Shown: positions 33,635 to 43,864 of the stretch, one piece after another
Position numbering within the stretch: the stretch's first letter is position 1
Layout of the letters: each line of letters begins with the position of its first letter
Origin: Streptomyces violaceusniger Tu 4113
GTDB lineage: Bacteria > Actinomycetota > Actinomycetes > Streptomycetales > Streptomycetaceae
Length of the DNA stretch: 64,000 nucleotides
NCBI RefSeq assembly: GCF_000147815.2
Contig: NC_015957.1
Coordinates: 62,001 to 126,000 of the forward strand
Direction: 5' to 3'
Notes under the pieces: generated by a model
What the model was told of the DNA's origin: nothing
Databases searched by the model: none
What the model saw: only the letters and a program-made list of their open reading frames with translations
Program-made: the position numbers and the translations under genes

Positions 33635-35851
33635 TCACGCGCGGGGGGCCGACCCGTCCGCCGCCGGGCCGGGCCGCTCGTTCGGGCTTGCCTCGTACAG
33701 CTCGTACCAGATGCATTTGCCGTCGCCGCGCGGATCCACCCCCCAGATGTCGGCGAGCATCTCCAGGAGCAGCAGCCCGCGCCCCGACGAGGCCAGCTCG
33801 CCCGGCCGCCGGCGGTGCGGCAGCTCATCGCTGCTGTCGGCGACGTCCAGCCGCAGCCGCCGGGCCCCGTGCCGCCCGCTGACCTCGGCCACCAGCAGGG
33901 CGTCTCCGTCGGTGTGCACCAAAACGTTGGTGACCATCTCGGAGAGCATCAGCACCGCCGACTCCACCTGGTCCGGGTCGGCCCAGTCGTGCAGCATGTC
34001 GCGCAGTTGCTGCCGGGTGCCCGCTATGCGCTCCGGCTCGGCCTGCGCGACCGTGACCGCGGTCCGCCGCACCGGCGCCGAACCGGGCCCGACCAGGCAC
34101 ACCTCCGCCTCCCGGCGGATCAGCAACAGCGCTATGTCGTCCTCGCGCCGGTCCGCGAGCGGGCCGGTGGTGTGGTGGGAGGGCGGCCCGTGCACGGCCT
34201 GCACCAGGGAGTCGGCGAGGGCTTCGAGGTCGTCGGAGTCGAGGCCGCCTGAGGGCAGGCCGTCGGAGGGCAGAGCACCGGAGGGGAGGGTGCCGGAGTC
34301 GTTCGTGAGGGTGGCGGGCCGCTCGAAGACCTTACGGATCCGGTCCCAGCCGGTCTCCAGATCGTGCCCGCCGGTCTCAATCAGCCCGTCGGTGCACATC
34401 AGCAGCGTCTCGCCGGGCTCCAGCACCACCCGGGTGGTCGGATAGTCGGTGTCCGGGTCGATGCCCAGCGGCAGCCCGCCCGACGTGGGCCTGACCACCA
34501 TCGTGCCGTCGGCGAGCCGGACCGCCGGGTCGGGGTGGCCCGCGCGGGCGATGTCCAGGGTGCCGGCGACCGGGTCCACCTCCATATAGAGGCAGGTGGC
34601 GAACCTCGGGTCGTACCGGCCGTCCGGGCCGTCGGGCCCCGACAGCCCGGCGAGGAAGCGGGACGCGCGGGAGAGCACCGCGTCGGGGTGGTGCCCCTCG
34701 GAGGCGTACGCCCGGACCGCGATCCGTAGCTGCCCCATGATCCCCGCGGCGTGCACATCGTGGCCCTGCACATCGCCGATCACCAGCGCGGTACGCCCCG
34801 AGGGCAGCCCGATCACGTCGTACCAGTCGCCGCCGACCTGTAGTCCGCCGCCGGTCGGCACATAGCGCGCGGCCACCGTCAGCCCCGGGATATCGGGCTT
34901 GCTGGCGGGCAGCATCGAGCGCTGCAGCCCGTCCGCCAGCTCCCGCTCGGTCTCCTGGAGCGCGGTGCGGGACAGCGCCTGGGCCAGCATCCGCGCGATC
35001 GTGGTCAGCACCGATCGCTCATCGGGCGAGAACGACACCGGATGGGCGAATCCGGCCATCCACGCGCCGATGGTGCGGCCCGCGACGATCAGTGGCAGAA
35101 ACGCCCAGGACCGGCGCTTACGGGGCCGGCCGAGCGACCAGGCGGCCGGAAACCGGCCGCGGTACTCCTCCGGTGTGGGCAGATAGACCGCCCGGCCGGT
35201 GCGGACCACCTCGGCCGCCGGATAGTCGGTGCCCAGCCCGATGTCGTGAAAGGGGTGATCGGCGCCCGCCCGCGGCCCGTGGTGGCCGATCACCGAGATC
35301 CGCTCGCCCTGGACGCCGAAGACCGCGAGCCCCTCCGGGGAGAAGCCCGGCATGGACAGCCCCGCCGCGACCCGCAGCACCTCGGCGGTGGACATCGCCT
35401 CCGCCAGCGCCCGCCCCGCGTCCAGCAGGAACGCCTCGCGGTTGCGCCGCCAGTCGCCGGTGACCGGCGGGCCCGCGGCCGAGGTGCCGGGCAGCGGGTC
35501 GGGGACCTCCTGGAGGGTGCCGAGCAGGTAGTAGCCGTCCTCGCTGCCGCCCCGCGCTATCGGCCGGGACCGGGTGCGCACGGTCCGCAACACGGTGCCC
35601 TTCTCGTCCACGATGCGCAGCCGGGCCTCGGCGAGCGTGCCCTCGGCCACCGCGAGGTCGACGATCGCCTGGACCTCCAGCCAGTCCGCGGGGTGGAAGC
35701 ACGCGCGGGCGGCGGCCTCGGGAAGGGTGACGGGCTCGGCGGGCAGGCCCACCAGCCGGGCCGCCTCGGCGTCATAGCTGACGGCGCCCGAGACACTGTC
35801 CCAACGCCATAGGCCGGTCGCTATGGCGGCCAGCAGGTCCTCGGTGCGCAT
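33635..35851 (-). CDS. PAS-GAF-PP2C phosphatase with C-terminal HATPase
   Basis: This 738-residue protein has an N-terminal PAS-like domain (about 10-115), a GAF domain (about 140-290), a SpoIIE-type PP2C domain (about 310-540) and an anti-sigma-factor-type HATPase (about 590-715). The PP2C motifs are VGGDWYDVI, VIGDVQGHD and the late REDDIALLL, giving the metal-binding aspartates. The HATPase N box is LSEMVTNVLVHT and the G box is SSGRGLLLL. Such proteins can both dephosphorylate an anti-anti-sigma factor and act as its kinase/anti-sigma factor. An in-frame microrepeat (LPSGALPSDGLPSGGLDSDD) lies between the two domains. ATG 35851 follows AAGG. Confidence 0.88.
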   Translation of the reverse strand: MRTEDLLAAIATGLWRWDSVSGAVSYDAEAARLVGLPAEPVTLPEAAARACFHPADWLEVQAIVDLAVAEGTLAEARLRIVDEKGTVLRTVRTRSRPIARGGSEDGYYLLGTLQEVPDPLPGTSAAGPPVTGDWRRNREAFLLDAGRALAEAMSTAEVLRVAAGLSMPGFSPEGLAVFGVQGERISVIGHHGPRAGADHPFHDIGLGTDYPAAEVVRTGRAVYLPTPEEYRGRFPAAWSLGRPRKRRSWAFLPLIVAGRTIGAWMAGFAHPVSFSPDERSVLTTIARMLAQALSRTALQETERELADGLQRSMLPASKPDIPGLTVAARYVPTGGGLQVGGDWYDVIGLPSGRTALVIGDVQGHDVHAAGIMGQLRIAVRAYASEGHHPDAVLSRASRFLAGLSGPDGPDGRYDPRFATCLYMEVDPVAGTLDIARAGHPDPAVRLADGTMVVRPTSGGLPLGIDPDTDYPTTRVVLEPGETLLMCTDGLIETGGHDLETGWDRIRKVFERPATLTNDSGTLPSGALPSDGLPSGGLDSDDLEALADSLVQAVHGPPSHHTTGPLADRREDDIALLLIRREAEVCLVGPGSAPVRRTAVTVAQAEPERIAGTRQQLRDMLHDWADPDQVESAVLMLSEMVTNVLVHTDGDALLVAEVSGRHGARRLRLDVADSSDELPHRRRPGELASSGRGLLLLEMLADIWGVDPRGDGKCIWYELYEASPNERPGPAADGSAPRA

Positions 35852-35968
35852 TGCGCTACCTTATGGGGATTTGCCAACCGCTTACCAGTGAGGGTCGCGG
35901 CGCCGGTAGGCTTGGCCGGAAGTTCACGAGGGTACGCACGCCTCCCGATCAGACGACTTGGATGAATG

Positions 35969-37831
35969 ATGCATCGGTACCGGTCGCACACCTGTGGTCA
36001 GCTCCGCGCCGCTGACGTCGACACCGACGTCCGGCTCTCCGGCTGGCTCCACAATCGACGGAACCTGGGCGGCATCCTCTTCATCGATCTCCGCGACCAC
36101 TACGGCCTGGTCCAGCTCGTGGTGCGCCCCGACACCGCCGCCAACGAGGCGCTGAGCTCGATCAGCAAGGAGACCGTCGTCCGTATCGACGGCCGGGTCA
36201 TCGCGCGCGGCGCGGACAACGTCAACCCCGAACTGCCCACCGGCGAGATCGAGGTCGAGGTCGCCGACGTCGAGGTGCTCGGCGCCGCCGACCCGCTGCC
36301 CTTCACGGTCTTCCCCGAGGACGGGGTCGGCGAGGAACGGCGCCTGGAGTACCGCTTCCTGGACCTGCGCCGCGAGCGTATGCACCGCAACATCATGCTC
36401 CGCTCCGCCGTCATCTCCGCCATCCGGCAGAAGATGACCGCGCAGGGGTTCAACGAGCTGGCTACCCCGATCCTGTCCGCCACCTCGCCGGAGGGCGCCC
36501 GGGACTTCCTGGTCCCCTCCCGGCTGCACGCGGGCAAGTTCTACGCGCTGCCGCAGGCCCCGCAGCAGTTCAAGCAGCTCCTGATGATCGCGGGCTTCGA
36601 CCGCTACTTCCAGATCGCGCCCTGCTTCCGCGACGAGGACGCCCGCGCCGACCGCTCGCCGGGCGAGTTCTACCAGCTCGACGTCGAGATGAGCTTCGTC
36701 GAGCAGGAGGACGTCTTCGGCGTCATCGAGAAGGTGATGACCGAGCTCTTCGAGGAGTTCGGCGGCGGCCGGCATGTGACCTCGCCCTTCCCGCGGATCC
36801 CGTTCCGCGAGGCCATGCTGAAGTACGGCTCCGACAAGCCGGATCTGCGGGCCCAGCTCGAGCTGCGGGACGTCAGCCACATCTTCGAGGGCTCCGGCTT
36901 CAAGGCGTTCGCGGACAAGCACGTACGCGCGCTGGCGGTGCCGGACACCGCCGACCAGCCGCGGAAGTTCTTCGACCAGCTCGGCGAGTTCGCCTCTCTG
37001 CAGGGCGCCAAGGGGCTGGCCTGGGTGCGGATCGGCGAGGACGCCAAGCTGACCGGGCCGATCGCGAAGTTCCTCAACCACGAGGACGTCGAGAAGCTGA
37101 TCACCGAGGTCCAGGGCAAGCCCGGCACGTCGATCTTCTTCGGCGCGGGTGAGTTCGACGAGGTCTCCAAGATCATGGGCGCGGTGCGGGTCGAGGCCGC
37201 CAAGCGGACCGGCCACTTCGAGGAGGGCGTCTTCCGCTTCTGCTGGATCGTGGACTTCCCCATGTTCGAGCGGAACGAGGACACCGGGCAGATCGAGTTC
37301 TCCCACAACCCCTTCTCCATGCCGCAGGGCGGTCTGGAGGCCCTGGAGACCAAGGACCCGCTGGACATTCTGGCGTGGCAGTACGACATCGTCTGCAACG
37401 GTGTGGAGCTGTCCTCCGGCGCCATCCGGAACCACGAGCCGGACGTCATGTACAAGGCGTTCGCGCTCGCGGGCTACGACCGCGACGAGGTCGAGCGCGA
37501 GTTCGGCGGCATGCTGCGCGCGTTCCACTTCGGCGCCCCGCCGCACGGCGGCATCGCCCCCGGCGTCGACCGCATCGTGATGCTGCTGGCCGATGAGCCC
37601 AACATCCGCGAGACCATCGCCTTCCCGCTCAACGGCAACGCGCAGGACCTGCTGATGGGCGCGCCCAGCGAGGTGGACGAGGCGCGGCTGCGGGAGCTGC
37701 ACCTGTCGGTGCGCAAGCCGCCGCAGGTCAAGAAGGCCGAGACCTCCGAGAAGGCCGAGACCTCCGAGAAGGCTGAGAAGGCAGATAAGGCTGAGAAGAC
37801 GGCCGCCGAGGCCGAGAAGCCCGCCGAGTAG
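35969..37831 (+). CDS. aspS: Aspartyl-tRNA synthetase
   Basis: This 620-residue class II synthetase charges tRNA-Asp. It has an N-terminal OB-fold anticodon-binding domain ([36 protein letters not shown]), motif 2 in [19 protein letters not shown], a GAD insertion domain (about 290-410) and motif 3 in [13 protein letters not shown]. Leu in RRNLGG sits where non-discriminating enzymes have His, which suggests a discriminating enzyme (inference). ATG 35969 is favoured over 35966 by conservation. No ribosome site is clear. The Lys/Glu/Ala tail carries KAETSE repeats not needed for catalysis. Confidence 0.95.
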   Translation: MHRYRSHTCGQLRAADVDTDVRLSGWLHNRRNLGGILFIDLRDHYGLVQLVVRPDTAANEALSSISKETVVRIDGRVIARGADNVNPELPTGEIEVEVADVEVLGAADPLPFTVFPEDGVGEERRLEYRFLDLRRERMHRNIMLRSAVISAIRQKMTAQGFNELATPILSATSPEGARDFLVPSRLHAGKFYALPQAPQQFKQLLMIAGFDRYFQIAPCFRDEDARADRSPGEFYQLDVEMSFVEQEDVFGVIEKVMTELFEEFGGGRHVTSPFPRIPFREAMLKYGSDKPDLRAQLELRDVSHIFEGSGFKAFADKHVRALAVPDTADQPRKFFDQLGEFASLQGAKGLAWVRIGEDAKLTGPIAKFLNHEDVEKLITEVQGKPGTSIFFGAGEFDEVSKIMGAVRVEAAKRTGHFEEGVFRFCWIVDFPMFERNEDTGQIEFSHNPFSMPQGGLEALETKDPLDILAWQYDIVCNGVELSSGAIRNHEPDVMYKAFALAGYDRDEVEREFGGMLRAFHFGAPPHGGIAPGVDRIVMLLADEPNIRETIAFPLNGNAQDLLMGAPSEVDEARLRELHLSVRKPPQVKKAETSEKAETSEKAEKADKAEKTAAEAEKPAE

Positions 37832-37852
37832 GCGGGCCGGACGAGACCCACA

Positions 37853-37886
37853 GGGCGGGGGCGTGCCGAACGGCGCGCCCCCGCCC
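37853..37886. terminator. aspS terminator hairpin
   Basis: GGGCGGGGGCG (37853-37863) pairs with CGCCCCCGCCC (37876-37886); inner GCCG/CGGC bases extend the stem. Confidence 0.8.
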
Positions 37887-37979
37887 CGCGTCTGCGGATG
37901 GCCGAATGACGCGCTTCGCACAGCCATTCACAGCCGGCACCCATGGGGCTGCCAGCTTGCCTCCCTACTGTCCCGGGCC

Positions 37980-38894
37980 ATGACCGAACAGCAGAGCAAC
38001 GACCTGGATCCCGAGCGGGACCTGACGAGGCGGCGGGTCGTGGTGGCCGGCGGCGCGGCCGTCGCGGCGGCGGGCCTGGGAACGGCCATCGCCACCACCG
38101 CCTCGGCGGGCGAGACCTCCGCGACCTCCGCCACCCCCTCGGCCTCCGCCTCCTCCCCGTCCGGGGAGGTCTGTTACCGGCTCACCTCGGAGACGACCGA
38201 GGGGCCGTACTACATCGACGCGGACAAGATCAGAAAGGACATCACCGAGCACAAGGAGGGCATTCCGATGACCCTCCGCCTCAAAGTGATCGACTCCGAT
38301 AGCTGCAAACCCGTGGCGAAGGCCGCCGTCGACATCTGGCACTGCGACGCGCTGGGGCTCTACTCGGGCTATGAGAGCTCGAGCAGCGGTGGGGGCGGCA
38401 CCCCGCCCACCGGCACCCCGCCCACCGACGCCCCGACGGGTGCTCCGACCGGTGGCCCGCCCGGCGGCGGCCACCAGGATCCGACCGACGACAAGCGGTA
38501 TCTGCGCGGCACCCAGTTGACCGACCGGCACGGCTTCGTCGAGTTCACCACGGTCTTCCCCGGCTGGTACCGGGGCCGCTGTGTGCACGTCCACACCAAG
38601 GTGCACGTCGGCGGCAAGCTCACGGACGCCGGTTACGAGGGCGGCCACACCTGCCACACCGGTCAGCTCTTCTTCGCCGAGGAGGCGGTGCTCGCCTCGG
38701 CCGAGGTGGCCCCGTACAACACCAGCACCACCGAGCGCACCACCCTCGACGAGGACGGGATCTACCCCGGCAACGGCGCGCAGGGCGGTCTGCTGAACCT
38801 GAAGTACCGCAAGGGAAAGATCGAGAAGGGTGTCACCGGAAGCCTCACCCTGGGGGTCGACCCCGACGAGACCCACGAGGGCACCGACCTCTGA
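37980..38894 (+). CDS. Exported intradiol dioxygenase-like protein
   Basis: This 304-residue protein has a twin-arginine signal (DLTRRRVVVAGGAAVAAAGLG) cut before SAGE. The intradiol ring-cleavage fold shows the iron ligands: Tyr in TTEGPYYIDAD, Tyr in FPGWYRGRC and two His in CVHVHTKV. VDIWHCDALGLYSGY is also typical. A Gly/Pro/Thr insert (GGGGTPPTGTPPTDAPTGAPTGG) interrupts the domain. Exported members of this family act on aromatic compounds outside the cell; the substrate is unknown. ATG 37980 is set by the Tat signal. The gene is followed directly by an 18-bp repeat array starting at its stop codon. Confidence 0.82.
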   Translation: MTEQQSNDLDPERDLTRRRVVVAGGAAVAAAGLGTAIATTASAGETSATSATPSASASSPSGEVCYRLTSETTEGPYYIDADKIRKDITEHKEGIPMTLRLKVIDSDSCKPVAKAAVDIWHCDALGLYSGYESSSSGGGGTPPTGTPPTDAPTGAPTGGPPGGGHQDPTDDKRYLRGTQLTDRHGFVEFTTVFPGWYRGRCVHVHTKVHVGGKLTDAGYEGGHTCHTGQLFFAEEAVLASAEVAPYNTSTTERTTLDEDGIYPGNGAQGGLLNLKYRKGKIEKGVTGSLTLGVDPDETHEGTDL

Positions 38895-38980
38895 AGCCCC
38901 GGGGTGAAGTGGAGCCCCGGGGTGAAGTGAAGCCCTGAGGCGAGGTGAAGACCTGAGGCGAGGTGAAGCCCTGGGCGCCC
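38892..38980. repeat. 18-bp tandem repeat, about 4.5 copies, starting at a stop codon
   Basis: TGAAGCCCCGGGGTGAAG-type units run at 38892-38909, 38910-38927, 38928-38945 and 38946-38963, then a partial copy. The first TGA is the stop codon of the dioxygenase gene. The array ends next to the truncated receiver gene, whose missing C-terminal part would lie here. Confidence 0.88.
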
Positions 38981-38985
38981 TCGGG

Positions 38986-39381
38986 TCAAAGCCTCCGGTC
39001 CACGCCGCACGGTGTGCCACGGTCCGCGCGGGCGGCCCGGTGCACGGCGCGCAACAGCCGCTTCGGCGTGGTCCGGTGCTGCCATAAGACGGCTTGCACG
39101 CCGTACTCCATCACCGCCATCAGCTCCGTCTCACGGAGCTCGCCCGCGATCAGCACCACCCGCTGCCGACCGCCCCGCACCAGGCGGCGCAGCTCCGCCC
39201 CGGCGCGGTCGTCGAGGCGCTCGGCGAGCATGACGGCGACGGCGCCGCGGGGTTCGTCGCCGGGCGGGCACGGCCGGTCGACCAGCTCGACGCTGGGCTG
39301 ATGCTGCAGATGACGCACGACCCCGGCCCGGCTGAGCGGGTCGGGGCCGTGGACCGTCACCGTGACACGTGCGTCCGGCAC
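38986..39381 (-). CDS. Truncated receiver-like regulator lacking its HTH
   Basis: This 131-residue protein reads like the N-terminal pseudo-receiver half of a LuxR-type orphan regulator: VTVHGPDPLSRAGVVRHLQHQPSVELV, ERLDDRAGAELRRLVRG, RVVLIAGELRETELMAVMEYGVQAVLWQHRTTPKRLL. It lacks the acidic pair and a clear phosphoacceptor Asp. Relatives carry a DNA-binding HTH after this point; here the frame ends at VDRRL and runs into the 18-bp repeat array, so the HTH has been lost. Codon 99 is TTA (39085-39087). It may be a decaying gene or a dominant-negative fragment. Confidence 0.6.
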   Translation of the reverse strand: MPDARVTVTVHGPDPLSRAGVVRHLQHQPSVELVDRPCPPGDEPRGAVAVMLAERLDDRAGAELRRLVRGGRQRVVLIAGELRETELMAVMEYGVQAVLWQHRTTPKRLLRAVHRAARADRGTPCGVDRRL

Positions 39382-39473
39382 TGCTTCCTCGACTCCCCGG
39401 TGGCTATGGACTCCACAGGGTCACCGAGGGGACTAAACGAACGGTTGCCGCGCGATCAACACGCGCATGAGCG

Positions 39474-39511
39474 GCTATGCGGCGCCCGCTCGCCGACCGC
39501 TACGCGGCGCC
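39474..39511. repeat. Duplicate of the metG 3' end
   Basis: GCTATGCGGCGCC (39474-39486) is a one-mismatch copy of GCTACGCGGCGCC (39499-39511), which contains the metG stop codon (TAG, minus strand 39500-39502) and last codons. Confidence 0.6.
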
Positions 39512-41233
39512 GTTCCCGTTCTGCTCCGCACCGCCGAAGCGCTCCCGGAAGGACTCCAGGTCCTCCTCGGTGATCTTCGCGAAGAGCACCGGGGGAACGG
39601 TGAAGGCCGTGCCCGCCGGAACCGACGCCAGCGCCTTCGCCTCCTCCTGGCCGACCCAGACCGCGGTGTCCTCGCTCAGCGCGAACGCCGACCGCATGGC
39701 CCGTGCCGAGGACGGGATGAACGGCTCGGAGACGATCGCGTAGAGGTGGATGAGGTTCATCGCCGTACGCAGGGTGAGGGCCGCGGCCTCCTGGTCGGTC
39801 TTGATCTCCAGCCAGGGGGCCTTCTCCTCCAGGTAGGAGTTGCCCGCGCTCCACAGGGCGCGCAGCGCCGCCGCGGCCTTGCGGAACTGGAGCGCGTCCA
39901 TGTGCTCCTCGTACTCCGCCAGCAGCCGCGCGATCTCCTCGCCCAGGCGCTCCTCCGCCTCCCCGGCGGCCTGCCCGGCCGGGACCTCGTCCCCGAACCG
40001 CTTGCGGGAGAAGGACAGCACGCGGTTGACGAAGTTGCCGAGAGTGTCGGCCAGGTCCTTGTTGACGGTGGCGGTGAAGTGCTCCCAGGTGAAGGAGGTG
40101 TCGTCGGACTCCGGGGCGTTCGCCATCAGGAAGTAGCGCCAGTAGTCGGCGGGCAGCACCTCGAGCGCGGCGTCGGTGAACACCCCGCGCTTCTGGGAGG
40201 TGGAGAACTTCCCGCCGTAGTACGTCAGCCAGTTGAACGCCTTGACGTAGTCGACCTTCTTCCAGGCGTCCCGGGTGCCGAGGAGGGTGGCCGGGAACAT
40301 CACGGTGTGGAACGGGACGTTGTCCTTGGCCATGAACTCGGTGTAGCGGACGGTCTCGTCCACGTCGTACCACCACGACTTCCAGTCGCGGTTCTCCGGG
40401 TCCAGATCCGCCCATTCCTTGGTGGCCCCGATGTACTCGATCGGCGCGTCGAACCAGACGTAGAAGACCTTGCCCTCGGCCGCCAGCTCCGGCCAGGTGT
40501 CGGCCGGCACCGGCACGCCCCAGTCCAGGTCGCGGGTGATCGCCCGGTCCTGCAGCCCCTCGTTCAGCCACTTGCGGGCGATCGAGGAGGCCAGCGTCGG
40601 CCAGTCCTTGCCGCGCTCGTCGACCCAGGAGGCGACCTCCTCCGCCAGCTTGGACTGGAGGAGGAAGAGGTGCTTGGTCTCCCGGACCTCCAGATCGCTG
40701 CTGCCGCTGATCGCGGAGCGGGCGTCGATCAGGTCGGTCGGGTCGAGCACGCGGGTGCAGTTCTCGCACTGGTCGCCGCGGGCCTTGTCGTAGCCGCAGT
40801 GCGGACAGGTGCCCTCGATATAGCGGTCGGGGAGGAAGCGGCCGTCGGCGTTGGAGTACACCTGGCGGATCGAGCGCTCCTCGATGAAGCCGTTCGCCTT
40901 GAGCTCACGTGCGATCGTCTGGGTGATCTGCACGTTCTGCGCGGAGGAGCTGCGGCCGAAGTAGTCGAAGGCGAGCCCGAAGCCGTCGTAGATCGCCTTC
41001 TGCGCCTCGTGCTGCTGGGCGCAGAACTCGTCGACCGGCAGCCCGGCCTCCTTGGCGGCCAGCTCGGCGGGGGTGCCGTGCTCATCGGTGGCGCAGATGT
41101 AGAGGACGTCATGGCCGCGCTGGCGCATATAGCGGGAGTAGACGTCGGCCGGGAGCATGGACCCCACCATGTTGCCCAGGTGCTTGATCCCGTTGATGTA
41201 GGGAAGGGCGCTGGTGATGAGGTGTCGAGCCAT
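39500..41233 (-). CDS. metG: Methionyl-tRNA synthetase
   Basis: This 577-residue class I synthetase charges tRNA-Met. The HIGH-type site is KHLGN near residue 18, and the KMSKS loop is the variant KFSTSQKRG. The knuckle insertion has a zinc site, [17 protein letters not shown]. The C-terminal helical anticodon-binding domain starts near residue 390 ([24 protein letters not shown]). There is no C-terminal Trbp111-like dimerisation domain, so the enzyme is probably monomeric. ATG 41233. A hairpin at 41308-41350 separates it from the following VWA gene. Confidence 0.95.
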   Translation of the reverse strand: MARHLITSALPYINGIKHLGNMVGSMLPADVYSRYMRQRGHDVLYICATDEHGTPAELAAKEAGLPVDEFCAQQHEAQKAIYDGFGLAFDYFGRSSSAQNVQITQTIARELKANGFIEERSIRQVYSNADGRFLPDRYIEGTCPHCGYDKARGDQCENCTRVLDPTDLIDARSAISGSSDLEVRETKHLFLLQSKLAEEVASWVDERGKDWPTLASSIARKWLNEGLQDRAITRDLDWGVPVPADTWPELAAEGKVFYVWFDAPIEYIGATKEWADLDPENRDWKSWWYDVDETVRYTEFMAKDNVPFHTVMFPATLLGTRDAWKKVDYVKAFNWLTYYGGKFSTSQKRGVFTDAALEVLPADYWRYFLMANAPESDDTSFTWEHFTATVNKDLADTLGNFVNRVLSFSRKRFGDEVPAGQAAGEAEERLGEEIARLLAEYEEHMDALQFRKAAAALRALWSAGNSYLEEKAPWLEIKTDQEAAALTLRTAMNLIHLYAIVSEPFIPSSARAMRSAFALSEDTAVWVGQEEAKALASVPAGTAFTVPPVLFAKITEEDLESFRERFGGAEQNGNGAA

Positions 41234-41307
41234 TGCAGGCTGCTCCCGAGTCGATACGGTAAGTGACGTCCGGCTCTACTGAGCCGCCCATATCGTATCC
41301 GAGTGAC

Positions 41308-41350
41308 GGGGGCCACCCGCGCGGCGTTTTTTCCGCGGCGGATGGCCCCC
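41308..41350. terminator. Stem-loop between metG and the VWA gene
   Basis: GGGGGCCA (41308-41315) pairs with TGGCCCCC (41343-41350), with further CCGCG/CGCGG pairing around a T6 loop. It probably ends the VWA transcript before the metG promoter. Confidence 0.65.
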
Positions 41351-41393
41351 GATGTGGTGCCCGGTGGGTTGTCGGGTGTGGTGCGGCCCCTGG

Positions 41394-43595
41394 TCAGCCC
41401 TGCTTACGGGCGGTCAGCCAGCCCGGGAACTTCTTCATGATCTCCCGGTACAGCTCGGCGTCGGCGACCGCACGCGGGTCGAGCCCGGCGTGGAAGAAGC
41501 CGGTGTTGTCGACCGCCCGCTTCTCCGGGACGGCGAGCGCGGGCGCGGTGTCCAGCTTCCGGAGGAAGTCGAACCCCTTCGCCTCCGGGTCCCCGAACGC
41601 CAGGAACTGCCAGAACAGTGGCAGCCCCGCCGCCTCGCACAGCGCCTTCTCGGCCGCGGTCTTCGCGGTGGGCGCGCCGTCCGTCTGGAAGATCACGAAC
41701 GCGGGGGCGGTGGTACCGGACGCCTTGTAGTGCTCGATGACGGCGTTGACGGCGGTGTGGTAGTTCGTCCGCCCCATGTGGCCGAGCGAGCCGTGCAGCT
41801 CCTCGATGCGGCCGGTGTGCTGGTCCAGCTCGAGGTCGGCGGTGCCGTCGATGTCGGTGGAGAAGAACACGACGGGCACGGTGCCGGTGGCGTCGAACTG
41901 TGCGGACAGGGCGAGCGCCTGCTCGGCGAGGTGCTGAACCGTGCCGTCCTTGAAGTACCCCCGCATCGACCCGGACCGGTCCAGCACGAGGTAGACGACC
42001 GCCCGCTGCCCGGCCAGCCCATGCGCCTGGACGGCCTCCCCCGCGGCGGCGAAGGCCCCGACCAGCCCGGGCGCCCGCGATGCGAGGTCGGCGGGCGCGA
42101 TGGCTGACGCGGTGGCGGGTGCGGTGGCGGGTGCTTCGGTCTTGGCGGCGGTGGGTGCGGCGGCTGCGGCTGCCACCGGCTCGGCCTCCGCCTCGGCGGG
42201 CTTGCCATCGGTCGTGGTCGCGGGGGCGGCTTCGCCGTCGTTCGCGGGCGTGGCCTCCGCCGGGGCCTCCGGTTCGGCTTCCGCCTTGGCCTCGGCCTCT
42301 GCCGCAGCGGGCTTGTCGTCGCTCGTGCCGGCGGGCATGGCCTCGTCGTCGGTCTCTGCTGCCGCTTCGGCTTCGGCCTTGGGCTCGGTGTCGGCACTCG
42401 CTGCCGCCGGGGCCGCCGTGGCATCGCCGTCGACCGCGAGCTCGGCCTCCGCCGGGGCCTCCGGTTCGGCTTCCGCCTTGGCCTCGGCCTCTACCGTGGC
42501 GGGCTTGTCGTCGCTCGTGGCGGCGGCCACGGGCATGGCCTCGTCGCTCGTGGCGGCGGGCATGGCCTCGTCGTCAGCCTCTGCCGCTGCCTCACCCTCG
42601 GGCGCGGCGGCAGTTGCCGTCTCCGCCGTGGCGGGCTCCGGCGCGGGGTCCTCCACAACCTCGGCCTCGGGCGTGGTGTCGGCCTCCGCCGAGGATGCGT
42701 CGGCGGCTTCCGCTACCCGCTCGGTGGCCTCCGGCGCGGGGTCGGTTGCGGGCGCGGGCTCAGGCTCGGCCTTCGCCACGGCCTCGGCCGTGGTCTCGGC
42801 GGGCTCGTCACCGGTCTTGGTCTCGGCAGCGGCCTCGGTGCCTGCCTTCGTCTCGGCTCCGGCGTCGGCACTCGCCTCCGCCGCCGGGGCGTCCGCGGCT
42901 GCGGCAGCCTCAGGCGCGGTGGCGGGCTCCGCCTCGGCCTCGGCTGCCGGTTCGGGCGTCGGCTCGGGTTCGGCGTCGGCCGCCGGGGTGGTGGGGGACG
43001 TGGCGTCGGCACCGTCCGACGACGTGGGCTGGGCGTCAACGTCCGGCTCGGGCGTGGCCTTTGGCTCGTCCTCGGTGGCGGGCTTGGGCTTGTCCGCCCC
43101 TGCCTTCGCCTCCGTCTTCGCGTCGGCCGCTGCCGCTGCCTCACTCGGCGCGTCGTCGCCGGAGGTTGTCGTGTCCTCGGGCGCCGGGGACTTCAGGATC
43201 TCGTCCAGGGACTTCAGCGGAGCCGACAGGGCCGGGTCGTGCGTGGATTCGTCGTCGGGGGAGTCCGGGGCCGGTGCCATGTCCGCGGTCGGCTCAGGCT
43301 TCGGCTCAGGCTTCGGCTCAGCCTTCGGCTCAGCCTTCGGCTCGGGCTCGGGCTCGGCTTCGGCCTCCACCTCGCCCTTCGGCTCGACGCCGGACTCTGC
43401 AGCCTTCGGCTCGGCGGCCGACTCAGCCTTGGACTTGGCCTTCTCGTCCGCCGTCTGCTCTACCGTCGGCTGTGCCGACTTCTCGGCCGACTGGGGGTCC
43501 GGGACAACCTCCGCCTCCGGCGCGGCAGAAGCTTCGTCCACCCCCGTGGTTCGGGAGCGGCCGAAAACTTTGCGCAGTAGGTCCCGTATGCCCAT
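41394..43595 (-). CDS. VWA (TerF-like) protein with very long disordered A/E/P/K segment
   Basis: This 733-residue protein opens with [15 protein letters not shown], then about 480 residues of low-complexity Ala/Glu/Pro/Lys/Thr sequence. It ends in a VWA domain of about 220 residues: [16 protein letters not shown] (DxSxS metal site), [37 protein letters not shown] and [20 protein letters not shown]. This resembles the TerF/TerY VWA proteins of tellurite-type stress systems, though no ter genes are adjacent. The disordered part contains long DNA repeats, including a 49-bp exact repeat at 42252 and 42444. It is probably cytosolic; partners are unknown. Confidence 0.85.
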   Translation of the reverse strand: MGIRDLLRKVFGRSRTTGVDEASAAPEAEVVPDPQSAEKSAQPTVEQTADEKAKSKAESAAEPKAAESGVEPKGEVEAEAEPEPEPKAEPKAEPKPEPKPEPTADMAPAPDSPDDESTHDPALSAPLKSLDEILKSPAPEDTTTSGDDAPSEAAAAADAKTEAKAGADKPKPATEDEPKATPEPDVDAQPTSSDGADATSPTTPAADAEPEPTPEPAAEAEAEPATAPEAAAAADAPAAEASADAGAETKAGTEAAAETKTGDEPAETTAEAVAKAEPEPAPATDPAPEATERVAEAADASSAEADTTPEAEVVEDPAPEPATAETATAAAPEGEAAAEADDEAMPAATSDEAMPVAAATSDDKPATVEAEAKAEAEPEAPAEAELAVDGDATAAPAAASADTEPKAEAEAAAETDDEAMPAGTSDDKPAAAEAEAKAEAEPEAPAEATPANDGEAAPATTTDGKPAEAEAEPVAAAAAAPTAAKTEAPATAPATASAIAPADLASRAPGLVGAFAAAGEAVQAHGLAGQRAVVYLVLDRSGSMRGYFKDGTVQHLAEQALALSAQFDATGTVPVVFFSTDIDGTADLELDQHTGRIEELHGSLGHMGRTNYHTAVNAVIEHYKASGTTAPAFVIFQTDGAPTAKTAAEKALCEAAGLPLFWQFLAFGDPEAKGFDFLRKLDTAPALAVPEKRAVDNTGFFHAGLDPRAVADAELYREIMKKFPGWLTARKQG
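42252..42492. repeat. 192-bp period repeat inside the VWA gene
   Basis: The 49 bp at 42252-42300 recur exactly at 42444-42492, with similar sequence continuing on either side. They encode [20 protein letters not shown] segments. Such repeats can expand or contract by recombination, so protein length probably varies between strains. Confidence 0.85.
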
Positions 43596-43704
43596 GGGAG
43601 ATACCTCTCACGTGTCGAGTGCGGTGCATGGCGGTGCATGACCGTGGTGCCGAAAGGCTAGCGGGCCGTTGGGCGGCCCTCTTCCGCCGATTCCGCTCGC
43701 GCTT

Positions 43705-43737
43705 CGTTCACCTCTGGTTCAGGCGTTCTTCGACACC
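43705..43737 (+). promoter_or_regulatory. PHO box (PhoP site) upstream of phoX
   Basis: CGTTCACCTCT (43705-43715) and GGTTCAGGCGT (43716-43726) are adjacent 11-bp units close to the PhoP consensus GGTTCACCCGG; TCTTCGACACC (43727-43737) is a weaker third unit. TAGCTT at 43755-43760 is a possible -10 box. It lies between the divergent VWA and phoX genes. Confidence 0.7.
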
Positions 43738-43864
43738 GTGCGGTTCTACGCCCATAGCTTCGCCGCCAAAGGATCCCGACGTCATGTCGGCCCGACCGCG
43801 TCGGCGTACTGCCCATGCGGGGCCCTGCGAAGCCCATACGTGACACCCTTACGGAGGGGAAGAC

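Noticed and set aside
35852..35968. T-box or other tRNA-sensing leader before aspS
   Set aside because: The gap is only about 117 bp and shows neither the T-box sequence nor a terminator hairpin.
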